Shown here: piece by piece, positions 45,455 to 53,867 of the stretch
How the letters are laid out: each line of letters starts with the position of its first letter
Position numbering within the stretch: position 1 is the first letter of the stretch
Source of the DNA: Phototrophicus methaneseepsis
GTDB taxonomy: Bacteria > Chloroflexota > Anaerolineae > Aggregatilineales > Phototrophicaceae
Direction: 5' to 3'
DNA length: 64,000 nucleotides
NCBI RefSeq assembly: GCF_015500095.1
Contig: NZ_CP062983.1
Span: forward strand, 2,170,001 to 2,234,000
Made by a program: the position numbers and the translations under genes
Notes under the pieces: generated by a model
What the model was told of the DNA's origin: nothing
Seen by the model: only the letters and a program-made list of their open reading frames with translations
The model's database searches: none

Positions 45455-46297
45455 CTACAGTGGTATGCCCATGACATCCATCCGGTGACTTTGAATGATG
45501 AAGTAACACCAGAAGCCGATATAGACATAGGCCGCCGACTTTGGATATTTTGCAGCGACCACAGCCAGCAGCCCCGCGAAGCTATAAGGCGCGACATACG
45601 GCATCAGAAAAGGCGTTGATGCCGCTGCGATGACTTCATCATCTGCTTTCCAGCCTTCATAAAGCAGATACAGGCCAAGCGGAATCATGTAAGGGAAGGG
45701 GGCGAAGTTCCATGGGGATTGTCGGACGGCTTCGCTATTGAGATCGGCCAGCCAGTTCCCAAAGACGAGGAACGACAACCCCGCCAATATCACCAATGGA
45801 ATTAGATACTTGATATGGAAGTTGTTGCGCTTCCAGATGACGAGTGCGGCCCCGCTGGCAACCTGGGGCTTCGTCAATAAGAATGTGATCCCCCAACCTG
45901 CGGGCAACAAAAACCCGACCAGGGCCAGCCAATCGACGTTGTTGGTGCGCATCAGGTCGAAGAACATAGGTGATGTGAATGTCATGGCGATAGCCAGCCA
46001 ACTCCCGCGATATTTGCGGATGACGAGCAGTGGCAGGGTGATATTCAAGATAAAGTTGATGACATTGCCAAGTTCCAGCGGTAAGAAGATATGGGGCAAA
46101 AAGAAGAGCGCCCAGCCAACCCCTTCATAATCTGTGATTTTATAATGATCCCGGAATTGCGTGATCCCAGGTGAATGGAAGGATTCAAGCCAATCCACGC
46201 CGACGGGATAAATCTGTGAAAAAACAACGATGAAAACGAGCAACAACACGATAATAGGAAGGATGTAGAGGATGCGGCGAGATTTCAATAAGGACAT
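45455..46297 (-). CDS. Polytopic membrane protein, unrecognised
   Basis: 280 residues from the ATG at 46297 (GGAG about 9 bp upstream). Eight or more hydrophobic segments span it. An early loop reads SQIYPVGVDWLESFHSPGI, and a later region reads RTNNVDWLALVGFLLP. The layout (an aspartate in the first extracytoplasmic loop, many helices, no soluble domain) recalls GT-C-type glycosyltransferases that use polyprenyl-linked sugars, for example family 87, but it is shorter than those. This is a suggestion, not an assignment. Confidence 0.55.
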   Translation of the reverse strand: MSLLKSRRILYILPIIVLLLVFIVVFSQIYPVGVDWLESFHSPGITQFRDHYKITDYEGVGWALFFLPHIFLPLELGNVINFILNITLPLLVIRKYRGSWLAIAMTFTSPMFFDLMRTNNVDWLALVGFLLPAGWGITFLLTKPQVASGAALVIWKRNNFHIKYLIPLVILAGLSFLVFGNWLADLNSEAVRQSPWNFAPFPYMIPLGLYLLYEGWKADDEVIAAASTPFLMPYVAPYSFAGLLAVVAAKYPKSAAYVYIGFWCYFIIQSHRMDVMGIPL

Positions 46298-46535
46298 GCA
46301 ATACGCTCCAGATGGGATGACCTCTCGCATTATAATCCAGACTCGTATAAGGGAACCTTAACAGTCATAGACCAATGAATATTCTTGCAGCATACTGAAC
46401 GATGGGCGAGCGTCAGGTAGAATGAAATAAATCCATGTTTAATGTCAACTTGTGCATCGTGATCTATGCGCAACAAAACATAGGCCAAGCGCCTGCGATG
46501 TACAAAAAATCACACATATGAGGGGAGTTCTGATT

Positions 46536-47351
46536 ATGATTAAACGAATTCTGTTCGTCACTGTTCTGGCTGCGATGTCGGCCTTAGCGATTTCTGCGCA
46601 GGATATGCCGGCTCCGGCACCTGTTGCGATAGAATCTGTTCCGTTTGCACGCGTCAATTATGAAGGCGTTCAATTTACCTTTGATGCAGCCCTGGCGGCT
46701 TCCGTCGCTGTTGCTGATTATGCGGCGACAAATGACGGCGATGGCCCGGTGGCTTCACCCGCTTATACAGAGTTCACGTTTGAGGGCTATGGGAATGGCG
46801 ATTATGTCAATTATGCGCCCATGCCGCGTGTGGATGTCTTTGCTATTGAAGACTTCGGCCCCTATCCGGCGTTTATTGAACAACTCGATGAACTCAACCG
46901 TCTTCTGGCGGACCGCCCGGACCTGAACGCTTACGTCAATGCGGATATTACCAACCCTGAACCCGTCTGGCTGCCATTCCTGCCTGTCCTCCCAGCAGCG
47001 CAAGTTTTCCGTGTTCAGCCAGAATATATTGATGTCGATGGTATCCAGGGGATTCGTTACCTGGTGTATTATTCCCAGGCTATGAACCCGATTACTGAAG
47101 GTGAAGTCTTCTATACCTTCCAGGGCATCACGGATGATGGGCAGCACTTTGTCTCAATCATCTTTCCTATCAGCACAGGCACCTTATCCGGCGAAATCCC
47201 GAACATTGATGACTATGTTGCCTTTGCTGAACAGTATGAGCAGTATCTGACTGAAACCGTACAAGGCATCGCACCATTGGATGCAAACAGCTTCTCGCCC
47301 ACACTGGGTATGCTGGATGCTGTCGCCCAATCGGTCAAAGTCAGCCGCTAG
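46536..47351 (+). CDS. Exported protein of unknown function
   Basis: 271 residues from the ATG at 46536, chosen because GGGGAG stands 8 bp upstream and a signal peptide follows (MIKRILFVTVLAAMSALAISA, cleavage before QDM). The mature part is a single soluble domain with PAPAPVAIESVPFARVNYEGVQFTFD at its start and DVDGIQGIRYLVYYSQ near the middle. No family is recognised. It forms its own unit with a terminator 25 bp after the stop codon. Confidence 0.65.
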   Translation: MIKRILFVTVLAAMSALAISAQDMPAPAPVAIESVPFARVNYEGVQFTFDAALAASVAVADYAATNDGDGPVASPAYTEFTFEGYGNGDYVNYAPMPRVDVFAIEDFGPYPAFIEQLDELNRLLADRPDLNAYVNADITNPEPVWLPFLPVLPAAQVFRVQPEYIDVDGIQGIRYLVYYSQAMNPITEGEVFYTFQGITDDGQHFVSIIFPISTGTLSGEIPNIDDYVAFAEQYEQYLTETVQGIAPLDANSFSPTLGMLDAVAQSVKVSR

Positions 47352-47376
47352 GACTTTGTCTATAGGGCAGTTTGTT

Positions 47377-47404
47377 AAAGGCCTCCTTTTATGGGGGCCT
47401 TTTT
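47377..47404 (+). terminator. Intrinsic terminator
   Basis: AAAGGCCTCC pairs with GGGGGCCTTT (one G-U pair) around a short loop, followed by more T residues. It closes the exported-protein gene ending at 47351. Confidence 0.9.
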
Positions 47405-47435
47405 GATTCCTGTAATCTCGCTTTATCACCGATAA

Positions 47436-47501
47436 CTTGACATTATCTTGACGATTATGATGCGCTTCTTGCCCCGAACTTGAGATGCACTGTCCTAAAC
47501 T
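47436..47501 (+). promoter_or_regulatory. Phased CTTGA repeats with -10-like hexamer
   Basis: CTTGA occurs at 47436, 47447 and 47479, and CTTGC at 47468, giving steps of 11, 21 and 11 bp. TAAACT, a -10-like hexamer, begins at 47496, exactly 17 bp after the start of the last repeat. The same geometry is seen upstream of kimA (51575-51640). A response-regulator (KdpE) site is inferred. The small membrane protein gene begins 52 bp past the hexamer. Confidence 0.6.
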
Positions 47502-47553
47502 GCACAATATCGCGTTCCGTTTTGTTTTTTGTTCGATATGCGGAAGAAATGCT

Positions 47554-47781
47554 ATGACTCATCATCAACATTTTCCATGGATACCTTTTATAGGGACGGC
47601 CTTTGTTGTCCTGACGTTATGGGGTCTCTTTGCGGCTCTACCTGAGCCGTTGATCGTTTTGTTTTTCGTGGTTGGTGGCTTTATTCTCAGCGCGATGGCT
47701 CTCTGGCAGCATGCCAATATGGCGTCATCAGATGAAGCCTGGTGGCAGGATGATCAATGTTCTGGCTGGCGCGGTTATTGA
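47554..47781 (+). CDS. Small two-helix membrane protein upstream of kdpD
   Basis: 75 residues from the ATG at 47554, preceded by GGAAG. Two hydrophobic helices (IGTAFVVLTLWGLFAALP and LIVLFFVVGGFILSAMALWQHA) are followed by a short acidic, tryptophan-containing tail (DEAWWQDDQCSGW). It lies between a phased CTTGA array and kdpD, on the same strand. It is longer than KdpF (about 29 residues) and not obviously related. A role in the potassium locus is suggested by position only. Confidence 0.6.
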   Translation: MTHHQHFPWIPFIGTAFVVLTLWGLFAALPEPLIVLFFVVGGFILSAMALWQHANMASSDEAWWQDDQCSGWRGY

Positions 47782-48006
47782 GCTTCGGTTCAAGGACAGT
47801 GGACTTATTACATTGAACTTATTAACGAGGACCACAGTAAGTCTTAATAAGGGAAAAAGCGTCACCACAAACCACCCGTTTCAAGGGTGAAAACCCTGAT
47901 GCAATCGCTTTCAGTTGATTTGCGTATAAATAATCAGGCAAAGCGTTACCTTTGACGAGGTTCATATGGTTTATGGAATAATATAGTGAGTGATTAAACC
48001 ATTTGA
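47782..48006. other. Gap upstream of kdpD with short repeats
   Basis: 225 bp containing ACTTATTA twice (47803-47810 and 47817-47824) and an inverted copy TTAATAAG at 47844-47851. Further on, ACCC/GGGT/ACCC segments could form alternative small hairpins. No promoter was assigned with confidence; kdpD may be read through from the small gene or from its own promoter here. Confidence 0.4.
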
Positions 48007-50736
48007 ATGGGTGCGTTTGTGTCCAATAAATCTGAAAATTTCGATTCAGGGCGTCCTTTTGTGGGCGGGCCTGTCCGTGATGGTCAACTTCGTAAGGCGT
48101 CTCATGACACGCGAGTTGAGCAAGCGAAGGCTCGGCGCGGCAAGCTGCGCATCTTCCTCGGATATGTTTCCGGCGTGGGTAAGACGTATGCCATGCTGGA
48201 GGCGGCCCAATGGCGGCGCGTCGAAGGCGCAGACATCGTTGTTGGCTATGTCGAAACACATGGATACCCTGATCTTGAAGCATTGTTAGAGGGTTTGGAA
48301 GTCGTACCTCGTCGTGAGGTCGATTATCGTGGGATGAGTCTGGCTGAGATGGATACTGACGCGATTTTAGCTCGTCAGCCACATATCGTTCTCGTGGATG
48401 AACTGGCACATACCAATGCGCCGCATTCACGACATCCTAAACGATATATGGACGTCGAAGATTTGCTCGATGCGGGCATTAACGTCTATACGACGGTTAA
48501 TGTACAGCATATTGAGAGCTTGCGCGACGTCATCTCCCATATCACGGGCATTTATATTGATGAAACCGTGCCAGATTACCTGTTTGATGCTTCTGATCAA
48601 ATTGAGCTGATTGACATCGTTCCAGAAGATTTGCTGCGGCGGCTGGATGAAGGCAAAGTTTACGTTTCCGAATTAGCGGAACGCACAATTCGGAAGTTCT
48701 TCCGGCCAGGGAACCTGACGGCTTTGCGAGAACTGGCTATGCGCCAGACGGCTCGCCGTGTTGATCACCAGATGCGCGCCTATATGCAGACGCGAGACAT
48801 CCCAGGCCCATGGGCTGCTAGCGAACGCTTGCTGGTTTGCATCAGCGCCAGCCCTATGAGCGGGCGGTTGGTACGGACGGGATGCCGCCTTTCTCAGGAA
48901 TTGGACGCAGAGTGGTACGTTGTATACGTCGATGATGCCGCACACACACCGCTCGATAATACGGACCGGGAGCAGCTTAACGAGACGCTGAATCTTGCGG
49001 AAAGCCTCGGTGCACGCGTCGATATGATTACAGGCACATCTGTAGCGGATGCACTCGTCGCCTATGCTCGCCACAACAACATCACGAAGATCGTCATTGG
49101 TCAGCCGCTGCGGCCCCGTTGGCAAGAAATGTTATATGGCTCTGTGGTGACGCGCCTCGTCCGCCAGAGTGGCCCGATTGATATTTACGTGATGAACAGC
49201 GGCGATCAACAGCTAACGCCTAAGCCCCGGACGAAGCAGCAGTCCCAAATTGACCAGGCTACAGATTTGTTCAAAGCTGTGGCGATAGTGTTGTTAGCGA
49301 CCCTGGCAAGCGCTTTGCTCAATGTGATGGTCTCGTTGAACCCGGCGAATCTCGTCATGTTCTATCTGCTGGCCGTGGTGATTGTCGCCCTGTGGCTGGG
49401 CTATGGTCCCTCTATCGTGACGGCGATTTGCAGCGTCCTGGCCTTTAATTTCTTCTTCGTACCCCCGCAATATACTTTGCAGGTGGCAGATGCGCAGTAT
49501 TTGCTGACCTTCCTGGGGCTGTTAGGGACGGGCATTGTCATTGCACGGCTGACGTCACGGGCGCGCAACCAGACGGAAGCTGCTCGTCAGCGAGAACAGG
49601 AAACAGCCCAGCTCTACTCTTTGAGCCGCGAGCTTTCAGCCACGGTGGAGCGGAGCACGATCGTACAGCGTATCGTCAGCCACACATATCAGACGTTCCA
49701 TTGTGAAACAGCGCTCTATTTGCCAGAGGCCGGTGGCTTGAAGTTGGCTTATAAGACGGATGGCTTCCAATCGGAGAAGGATGAAGCCGATCTTGCGCAA
49801 TGGTCTTATGAGCAGGCAAAACCAACGGGCAAGGGGACGAATACAATCCCCAGAGCTGTCGGGCATTATGCGCCATTGCGCACCGCACAGCAGACGATTG
49901 GCGTGCTCGTTTTGCACCTGCAAAAGCCGATCTCTCTCACGCAGCAGCGATTACTGGATGCGTTTACCACACAATCTGCATTGGCGATTGAAGCCGTCCA
50001 ACTGGGGGAAGAAGCGCAGCAAGCGCGCTTGCTGCGAGAAAAAGAAAAGCTGCAATCTGCCGTGCTGAATTCCATCTCCCACGATTTACGGACGCCGCTG
50101 GTTTCTATTACGGGTTCCCTAAGCACGCTCCTTGAGAGCGACACGCATTTTGATGAAGCGATGCAGCATGATTTGCTCACAGGGGCTTACTCAGAAGCTG
50201 AGCGCTTAAATCGCCTGGTTGGGAATTTGCTGGATATGTCGCGGTTAGAAGCCGGTTCCATGAAGCTGAAGCGCGACCTATATGACCTATCAGAGGTGAT
50301 TGGGGTCGCGCGCTCCCAACTGCGGGAGCAGCTTGCAGGGCGCCAGATCATCATTAATATCCCGGATGATTTGCCCATGATCCCCATTGACCTGACTTTA
50401 TTTGCACAGGTTATCGTGAACCTGTTGGATAACGCGATGAAATATTCCGAGCCAGATACACCGATTGAAATTGGTGCGATTCAGACGGATGACCACATCG
50501 AGATTTCTGTAGCGGACCGGGGTGTGGGCATCCCGGAAGACGAAATACCACACATATTTGAAAAATTCTACCGAGCAACCACAGTGAACGGCCAGGGCGG
50601 CAGCGGCTTGGGGCTGTCCATCTGCCAGGGCATTGTCGAAGCTCATGGCGGCAAGATATGGGTTGAAAGACGATCGGAGGGCGGTACATGTTTTATAATC
50701 AGCCTATCACTCCAGCCAGAGAACCTGATGCTATGA
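48007..50736 (+). CDS. kdpD: Potassium/turgor sensor histidine kinase KdpD
   Basis: Membrane sensor kinase that phosphorylates KdpE when potassium is limiting. 909 residues in the canonical order: N-terminal KdpD domain with a P-loop (GYVSGVGKTYAMLE) and DELAHTNAPHSRHPKRYMDVEDLL; universal-stress-protein domain (about 275-395, beginning LLVCISASPMSG); four clustered helices (about 420-520); GAF-like domain; HisKA with phospho-acceptor His692 (NSISHDLRTPLVSI); and ATPase domain (NLLDNAMKYS, DRGVGIPEDE, GGSGLGLSI). Its stop overlaps the kdpE start as ATGA. The kdpFABC pump genes are absent here; a KimA-type importer follows instead. The ribosome binding site is weak. Confidence 0.95.
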   Translation: MGAFVSNKSENFDSGRPFVGGPVRDGQLRKASHDTRVEQAKARRGKLRIFLGYVSGVGKTYAMLEAAQWRRVEGADIVVGYVETHGYPDLEALLEGLEVVPRREVDYRGMSLAEMDTDAILARQPHIVLVDELAHTNAPHSRHPKRYMDVEDLLDAGINVYTTVNVQHIESLRDVISHITGIYIDETVPDYLFDASDQIELIDIVPEDLLRRLDEGKVYVSELAERTIRKFFRPGNLTALRELAMRQTARRVDHQMRAYMQTRDIPGPWAASERLLVCISASPMSGRLVRTGCRLSQELDAEWYVVYVDDAAHTPLDNTDREQLNETLNLAESLGARVDMITGTSVADALVAYARHNNITKIVIGQPLRPRWQEMLYGSVVTRLVRQSGPIDIYVMNSGDQQLTPKPRTKQQSQIDQATDLFKAVAIVLLATLASALLNVMVSLNPANLVMFYLLAVVIVALWLGYGPSIVTAICSVLAFNFFFVPPQYTLQVADAQYLLTFLGLLGTGIVIARLTSRARNQTEAARQREQETAQLYSLSRELSATVERSTIVQRIVSHTYQTFHCETALYLPEAGGLKLAYKTDGFQSEKDEADLAQWSYEQAKPTGKGTNTIPRAVGHYAPLRTAQQTIGVLVLHLQKPISLTQQRLLDAFTTQSALAIEAVQLGEEAQQARLLREKEKLQSAVLNSISHDLRTPLVSITGSLSTLLESDTHFDEAMQHDLLTGAYSEAERLNRLVGNLLDMSRLEAGSMKLKRDLYDLSEVIGVARSQLREQLAGRQIIINIPDDLPMIPIDLTLFAQVIVNLLDNAMKYSEPDTPIEIGAIQTDDHIEISVADRGVGIPEDEIPHIFEKFYRATTVNGQGGSGLGLSICQGIVEAHGGKIWVERRSEGGTCFIISLSLQPENLML

Positions 50737-51419
50737 ACAAGATGAAAGTGCTCATAGTAGATGACGAACACGCGATCCGCCGTTTTTTGCGGACATCGCT
50801 CGCGGCACATGGCTATGATGTGCATGAAGCGGCCACAGGTGAAGATGCGATTTTACAGGCCGTCAATGTGCAGCCAGATCTCATCATCCTTGACCTGGGC
50901 CTGCCCGATATTAACGGCATCCAGGTAACGAAGCGTATCCGTGAATGGGCAAAGACGCCGATCGTCATTTTGTCTGTTCAGGACCAAGATTCTGATAAGA
51001 TTGAAGCGCTGGACGCGGGCGCAGATGACTATCTGACCAAACCATTCAGCGTCGGGGAACTGATGGCGCGCTTGCGGGTGGCTATGCGCCATACCTTCCA
51101 ATCGGAGCCTAAGCCTTTGTTCGAGGTGGATGGCTTGCGTGTAGACCTGGCAGCCCGCCGGGTGACGTGCCGGGGGGAAGAAATCCAACTGACGCCCACT
51201 GAGTATGATTTGCTGCGCGTGATGATCCAGAATGCGGGCCGCGTCATGACGCATCAACAGCTCTTGAAGGAGGTACGCGGGGCAGGCTACCAGACGGAGA
51301 CGCACCTGCTGCGCGTCCATATGAGTAACTTACGGCGCAAACTGGAAGTTGACCCGACGAACCCACAATACATATCGACAGAGCCAGGCGTCGGCTATCG
51401 TTTATCTGTCGATTCCTGA
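50733..51419 (+). CDS. kdpE: Response regulator KdpE (OmpR family)
   Basis: Transcription factor activated by KdpD. 228 residues from the ATG at 50733, which shares ATGA with the kdpD stop; an in-frame start at 50688 inside kdpD is unlikely. The receiver domain shows Asp10/Asp11, phospho-acceptor Asp54 (LIILDLGLP) and Lys103 (TKPF). The C-terminal winged helix contains IQLTPTEYDLLRVM and VHMSNLRRKLE. OmpR-family proteins bind direct repeats about 10-11 bp apart, and such CTTGA repeats stand upstream of kimA and of the unit preceding kdpD. Confidence 0.94.
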   Translation: MNKMKVLIVDDEHAIRRFLRTSLAAHGYDVHEAATGEDAILQAVNVQPDLIILDLGLPDINGIQVTKRIREWAKTPIVILSVQDQDSDKIEALDAGADDYLTKPFSVGELMARLRVAMRHTFQSEPKPLFEVDGLRVDLAARRVTCRGEEIQLTPTEYDLLRVMIQNAGRVMTHQQLLKEVRGAGYQTETHLLRVHMSNLRRKLEVDPTNPQYISTEPGVGYRLSVDS

Positions 51420-51574
51420 TAAGCCATTGTGATAGCGTGCTTCTAAAGATTAATTTTTGGATTGTATCAATCATTTTAGTGCGCAAGCTGCATCCTCCAT
51501 ATTGATCCCACTGATGTCACATCAAGGGGCCTAAAATTGTGTCGTTGCTGCCTAAAAACGGCCATTCTGGGCAC
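51420..51574. other. Intergenic DNA upstream of the kimA control region
   Basis: No gene is seen between the kdpE stop codon and the repeat array. No clear terminator hairpin follows kdpE, so some read-through into kimA is possible. A c-di-AMP (ydaO-type) riboswitch was looked for and not recognised. Confidence 0.45.
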
Positions 51575-51640
51575 CTTGATGTTTTCTTGATGTCTCCTTG
51601 ATATACCTTGACCCCTTCTTGACGTGTCGTCTGCTACCTT
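51575..51640 (+). promoter_or_regulatory. Phased CTTGA array and -10-like hexamer of kimA
   Basis: Five CTTGA direct repeats start at 51575, 51586, 51597, 51607 and 51618, with steps of 11, 11, 10 and 11 bp, so all face the same side of the helix. A TGC-preceded hexamer TACCTT at 51635 begins 17 bp after the start of the last repeat. This is the layout of an activator array bound by an OmpR-family regulator; KdpE, encoded next door, is the obvious candidate. Confidence 0.68.
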
Positions 51641-51665
51641 GGTTGCGTTATGCAAAACCGACTGA

Positions 51666-51688
51666 GACACCCTTTTTTGACGGGTGTC
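51666..51688 (+). repeat. Hairpin in the kimA leader
   Basis: GACACCC (51666-51672) pairs with GGGTGTC (51682-51688) around a loop containing six T. It lies between the CTTGA array and the kimA ribosome binding site (GGTGGAG at 51703). It may affect translation or mRNA stability. Confidence 0.5.
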
Positions 51689-51719
51689 GTTCGTATTTTA
51701 AAGGTGGAGACCTCAAGCA

Positions 51720-53741
51720 ATGAACATGACTGACTTCAAGCGCGTCTTGATTGGTCAACCGTTCCGGACCAGCCAGGAAGCCCATGAACGTCTTGACAAA
51801 GTCCGAGCGCTGGCTGTTTTCGCTTCTGACCCGATTAGTAGTAATGCCTATGCCACAGAAGCGATCATGAGCGTACTGATCGTACTCGGCAGCAGCGCCT
51901 TGCATTTGACGCTGCCGCTGGCGATGGGTGTCGCCGCGCTCGTCTTGATGGTGATTTTCAGCTATATACAGACGATTATGCACTATCCCGATGGTGGTGG
52001 TGCTTATACAGTGGCTAAGGATAACCTGGGCCGCTTACCTTCACTTCTGGCAGCGGGTGCCCTGCTGACAGACTATGTGCTGACTGTATCCGTATCGGTT
52101 GCGGCGGGTGTACGCGCTGTAACATCAGCGATCCCAGAGATCTACGATTACCGCGTGATTATCGCGCTGTTAGCGATTGCCCTCATCACATGGATTAACC
52201 TCCGTGGTGTGCGCGAAAGTGGTACGATCTTCGCATTCCCGACGTATTCATTCGTTGCAGGCGTCCTGCTGACGATTGTGATCGGCCTGGTTCGCTACTT
52301 CGGTATTCTGGGTGCTCCGGCCCTGCCCGTCTTCCATGATGCTGTCCCGGCAGAGGAGACGCTAACGGGCTTTGCCTACATCTGGTTGCTTTTGAGGGCC
52401 TTTGCGGGTGGTTGTACGGCCCTGACAGGTATTGAAGCCATCAGCAACGGCGTGCAGGCCTTTAAAGCGCCTGAATCTAAAAATGCTGTCAAGACAATGG
52501 TGGCGATGGGCGTCATTGCGATGTCCCTTTTCGTCGGCATTACCTTCCTGGCAACCCATATGCACCTCGTCCCAACTGAAGAAGGGGAAAGTATCCTCTC
52601 CCAGATGACACGCCAGATTTCCGGCGGTGGTATTCTCTACTTCTGGGTGCAGTTGTTCACAGCGTTGATCCTATTCCTGGCTGCGAACACAGGCTATCAG
52701 GACTTCCCGCGCCTGAGTTCTTTCCTGGCGAAGGATGGCTTCTTGCCGCGCTGGATGCAGAATCGTGGCGACCGTCTTGTCTATAGCTCCGGCATCCTGG
52801 TCCTGGCTGCGATCTCGTCCATTATCGTCATTATCTTCCAGGCTAGCGAAATCGCCATGCTGCCGCTGTATGCCCTGGGTGTGATGCTGAGCTTTACGCT
52901 ATCACAGGCGGGTATGTCTCACTTGATGCGGCGCATCAGCAAGTTGAAGCCGGGTGAAGTAGACCACACTGGCGTGACCACCATTCATCACGAAGATGGT
53001 TGGCGCTGGAAGATGGTTGTGAATACGGTAGGTGCTATCACTACGGGTATTGTGTTCCTGATCCTCCTGGCGACCAAGTTTGTGGATGGTGCCTGGATTG
53101 TCGCCGTGGCGATCCCGCTGCTGGTCCTGATGTTCTACAAGATTCACAAGCATTATGAACACGTTGCCCAGAGCCTGACGACAGAGAACTTCGAAGAAGA
53201 AGACCTGGCCCAGATCGCCAATATCGCTATTGTGCCGATTGCTGATGTTCATCGTGGTACGCTGCGCGCCCTGCAATATGCAGCTCGTATCGCAGATGAT
53301 GTCCGTGCGGCCTGTGTGGCGACCACGCCAGAAGTTCATGCCCGCGTTGAAAAACGCTGGATGCGCTTCCCAAGCCTGACCAAAGACATCACCCTGGTGA
53401 TGATCGACTATGACTTCCGCGATATTCTCTCGCCGCTGGCCGCCTACATTGAGAAGGTCAAGCGTGATGAATTCCCGGATAGCCTGATCACAGTCGTCAT
53501 TCCTGAATTCGTACCGGAATCCCAGTTGGCCCAGGGGCTGCACAACAAGACCGCTGACCTGCTGCGTCGTAAGCTGCACTCCAAGCAGGATATCATCATC
53601 ATTGATGTGCCGTACCATATTCTGGCAGATGCAGAACCGGAAGAAGCCGATATCAGCCTGGATAACCTGGAAGCGGAAATCACCGAAGTTAAGGTGGAAG
53701 AACTCCTGGAGCCGTCGGACCCTATCCAGACGACGAACTAA
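51720..53741 (+). CDS. kimA: KimA-type potassium importer (APC family)
   Basis: A 673-residue membrane transporter resembling Bacillus KimA (YdaO), a proton-coupled high-affinity potassium importer. The N-terminal FKRVLIGQPFRTSQEAHERL leads into about twelve helices with family segments ALAVFASDPISSNAYATE, YPDGGGAYTVAKDNLG, CTALTGIEAISNGVQAFK and ANTGYQDFPRLSSFLAKDG. A cytoplasmic domain follows from about residue 490 (ANIAIVPIADVHRGTLRALQYA), with KWRF-like and VPYHIL segments matching the KimA tail. GGTGGAG about 10 bp before the ATG supports the start. Its place after kdpDE behind a CTTGA array suggests KdpE control. General amino-acid permease function is the less likely alternative. Confidence 0.88.
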   Translation: MNMTDFKRVLIGQPFRTSQEAHERLDKVRALAVFASDPISSNAYATEAIMSVLIVLGSSALHLTLPLAMGVAALVLMVIFSYIQTIMHYPDGGGAYTVAKDNLGRLPSLLAAGALLTDYVLTVSVSVAAGVRAVTSAIPEIYDYRVIIALLAIALITWINLRGVRESGTIFAFPTYSFVAGVLLTIVIGLVRYFGILGAPALPVFHDAVPAEETLTGFAYIWLLLRAFAGGCTALTGIEAISNGVQAFKAPESKNAVKTMVAMGVIAMSLFVGITFLATHMHLVPTEEGESILSQMTRQISGGGILYFWVQLFTALILFLAANTGYQDFPRLSSFLAKDGFLPRWMQNRGDRLVYSSGILVLAAISSIIVIIFQASEIAMLPLYALGVMLSFTLSQAGMSHLMRRISKLKPGEVDHTGVTTIHHEDGWRWKMVVNTVGAITTGIVFLILLATKFVDGAWIVAVAIPLLVLMFYKIHKHYEHVAQSLTTENFEEEDLAQIANIAIVPIADVHRGTLRALQYAARIADDVRAACVATTPEVHARVEKRWMRFPSLTKDITLVMIDYDFRDILSPLAAYIEKVKRDEFPDSLITVVIPEFVPESQLAQGLHNKTADLLRRKLHSKQDIIIIDVPYHILADAEPEEADISLDNLEAEITEVKVEELLEPSDPIQTTN

Positions 53742-53777
53742 ACGCCGTCGATAGAGACCCTATCCTCTGATATATAG

Positions 53778-53820
53778 AATCCTGATCGTAGCAGACTGAT
53801 AGGCTGCGATCAGGATTTTT
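53778..53820 (+). terminator. Intrinsic terminator of kimA
   Basis: AATCCTGATCG pairs with CGATCAGGATT, with a short inner AGC/GCT stem, followed by a T-run. It lies 36 bp past the kimA stop codon. Confidence 0.9.
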
Positions 53821-53867
53821 GATTTGTGCAAATCGTTACAATCCCATTTGTGAATTGTCATAAAAAC

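Noticed and set aside
51420-51719. c-di-AMP riboswitch upstream of kimA
   Set aside because: This is expected for KimA genes in Firmicutes, but the conserved core segments were not found. The region instead holds CTTGA repeats and one simple hairpin.
52902-53400. Long minus-strand frames opposite kimA
   Set aside because: Antisense to a strongly conserved transporter, with compositions typical of reversed membrane-protein codons.
47436-53741. kdpFABC genes
   Set aside because: Looked for around kdpDE on both strands; no KdpA, KdpB or KdpC motif is present in the window.
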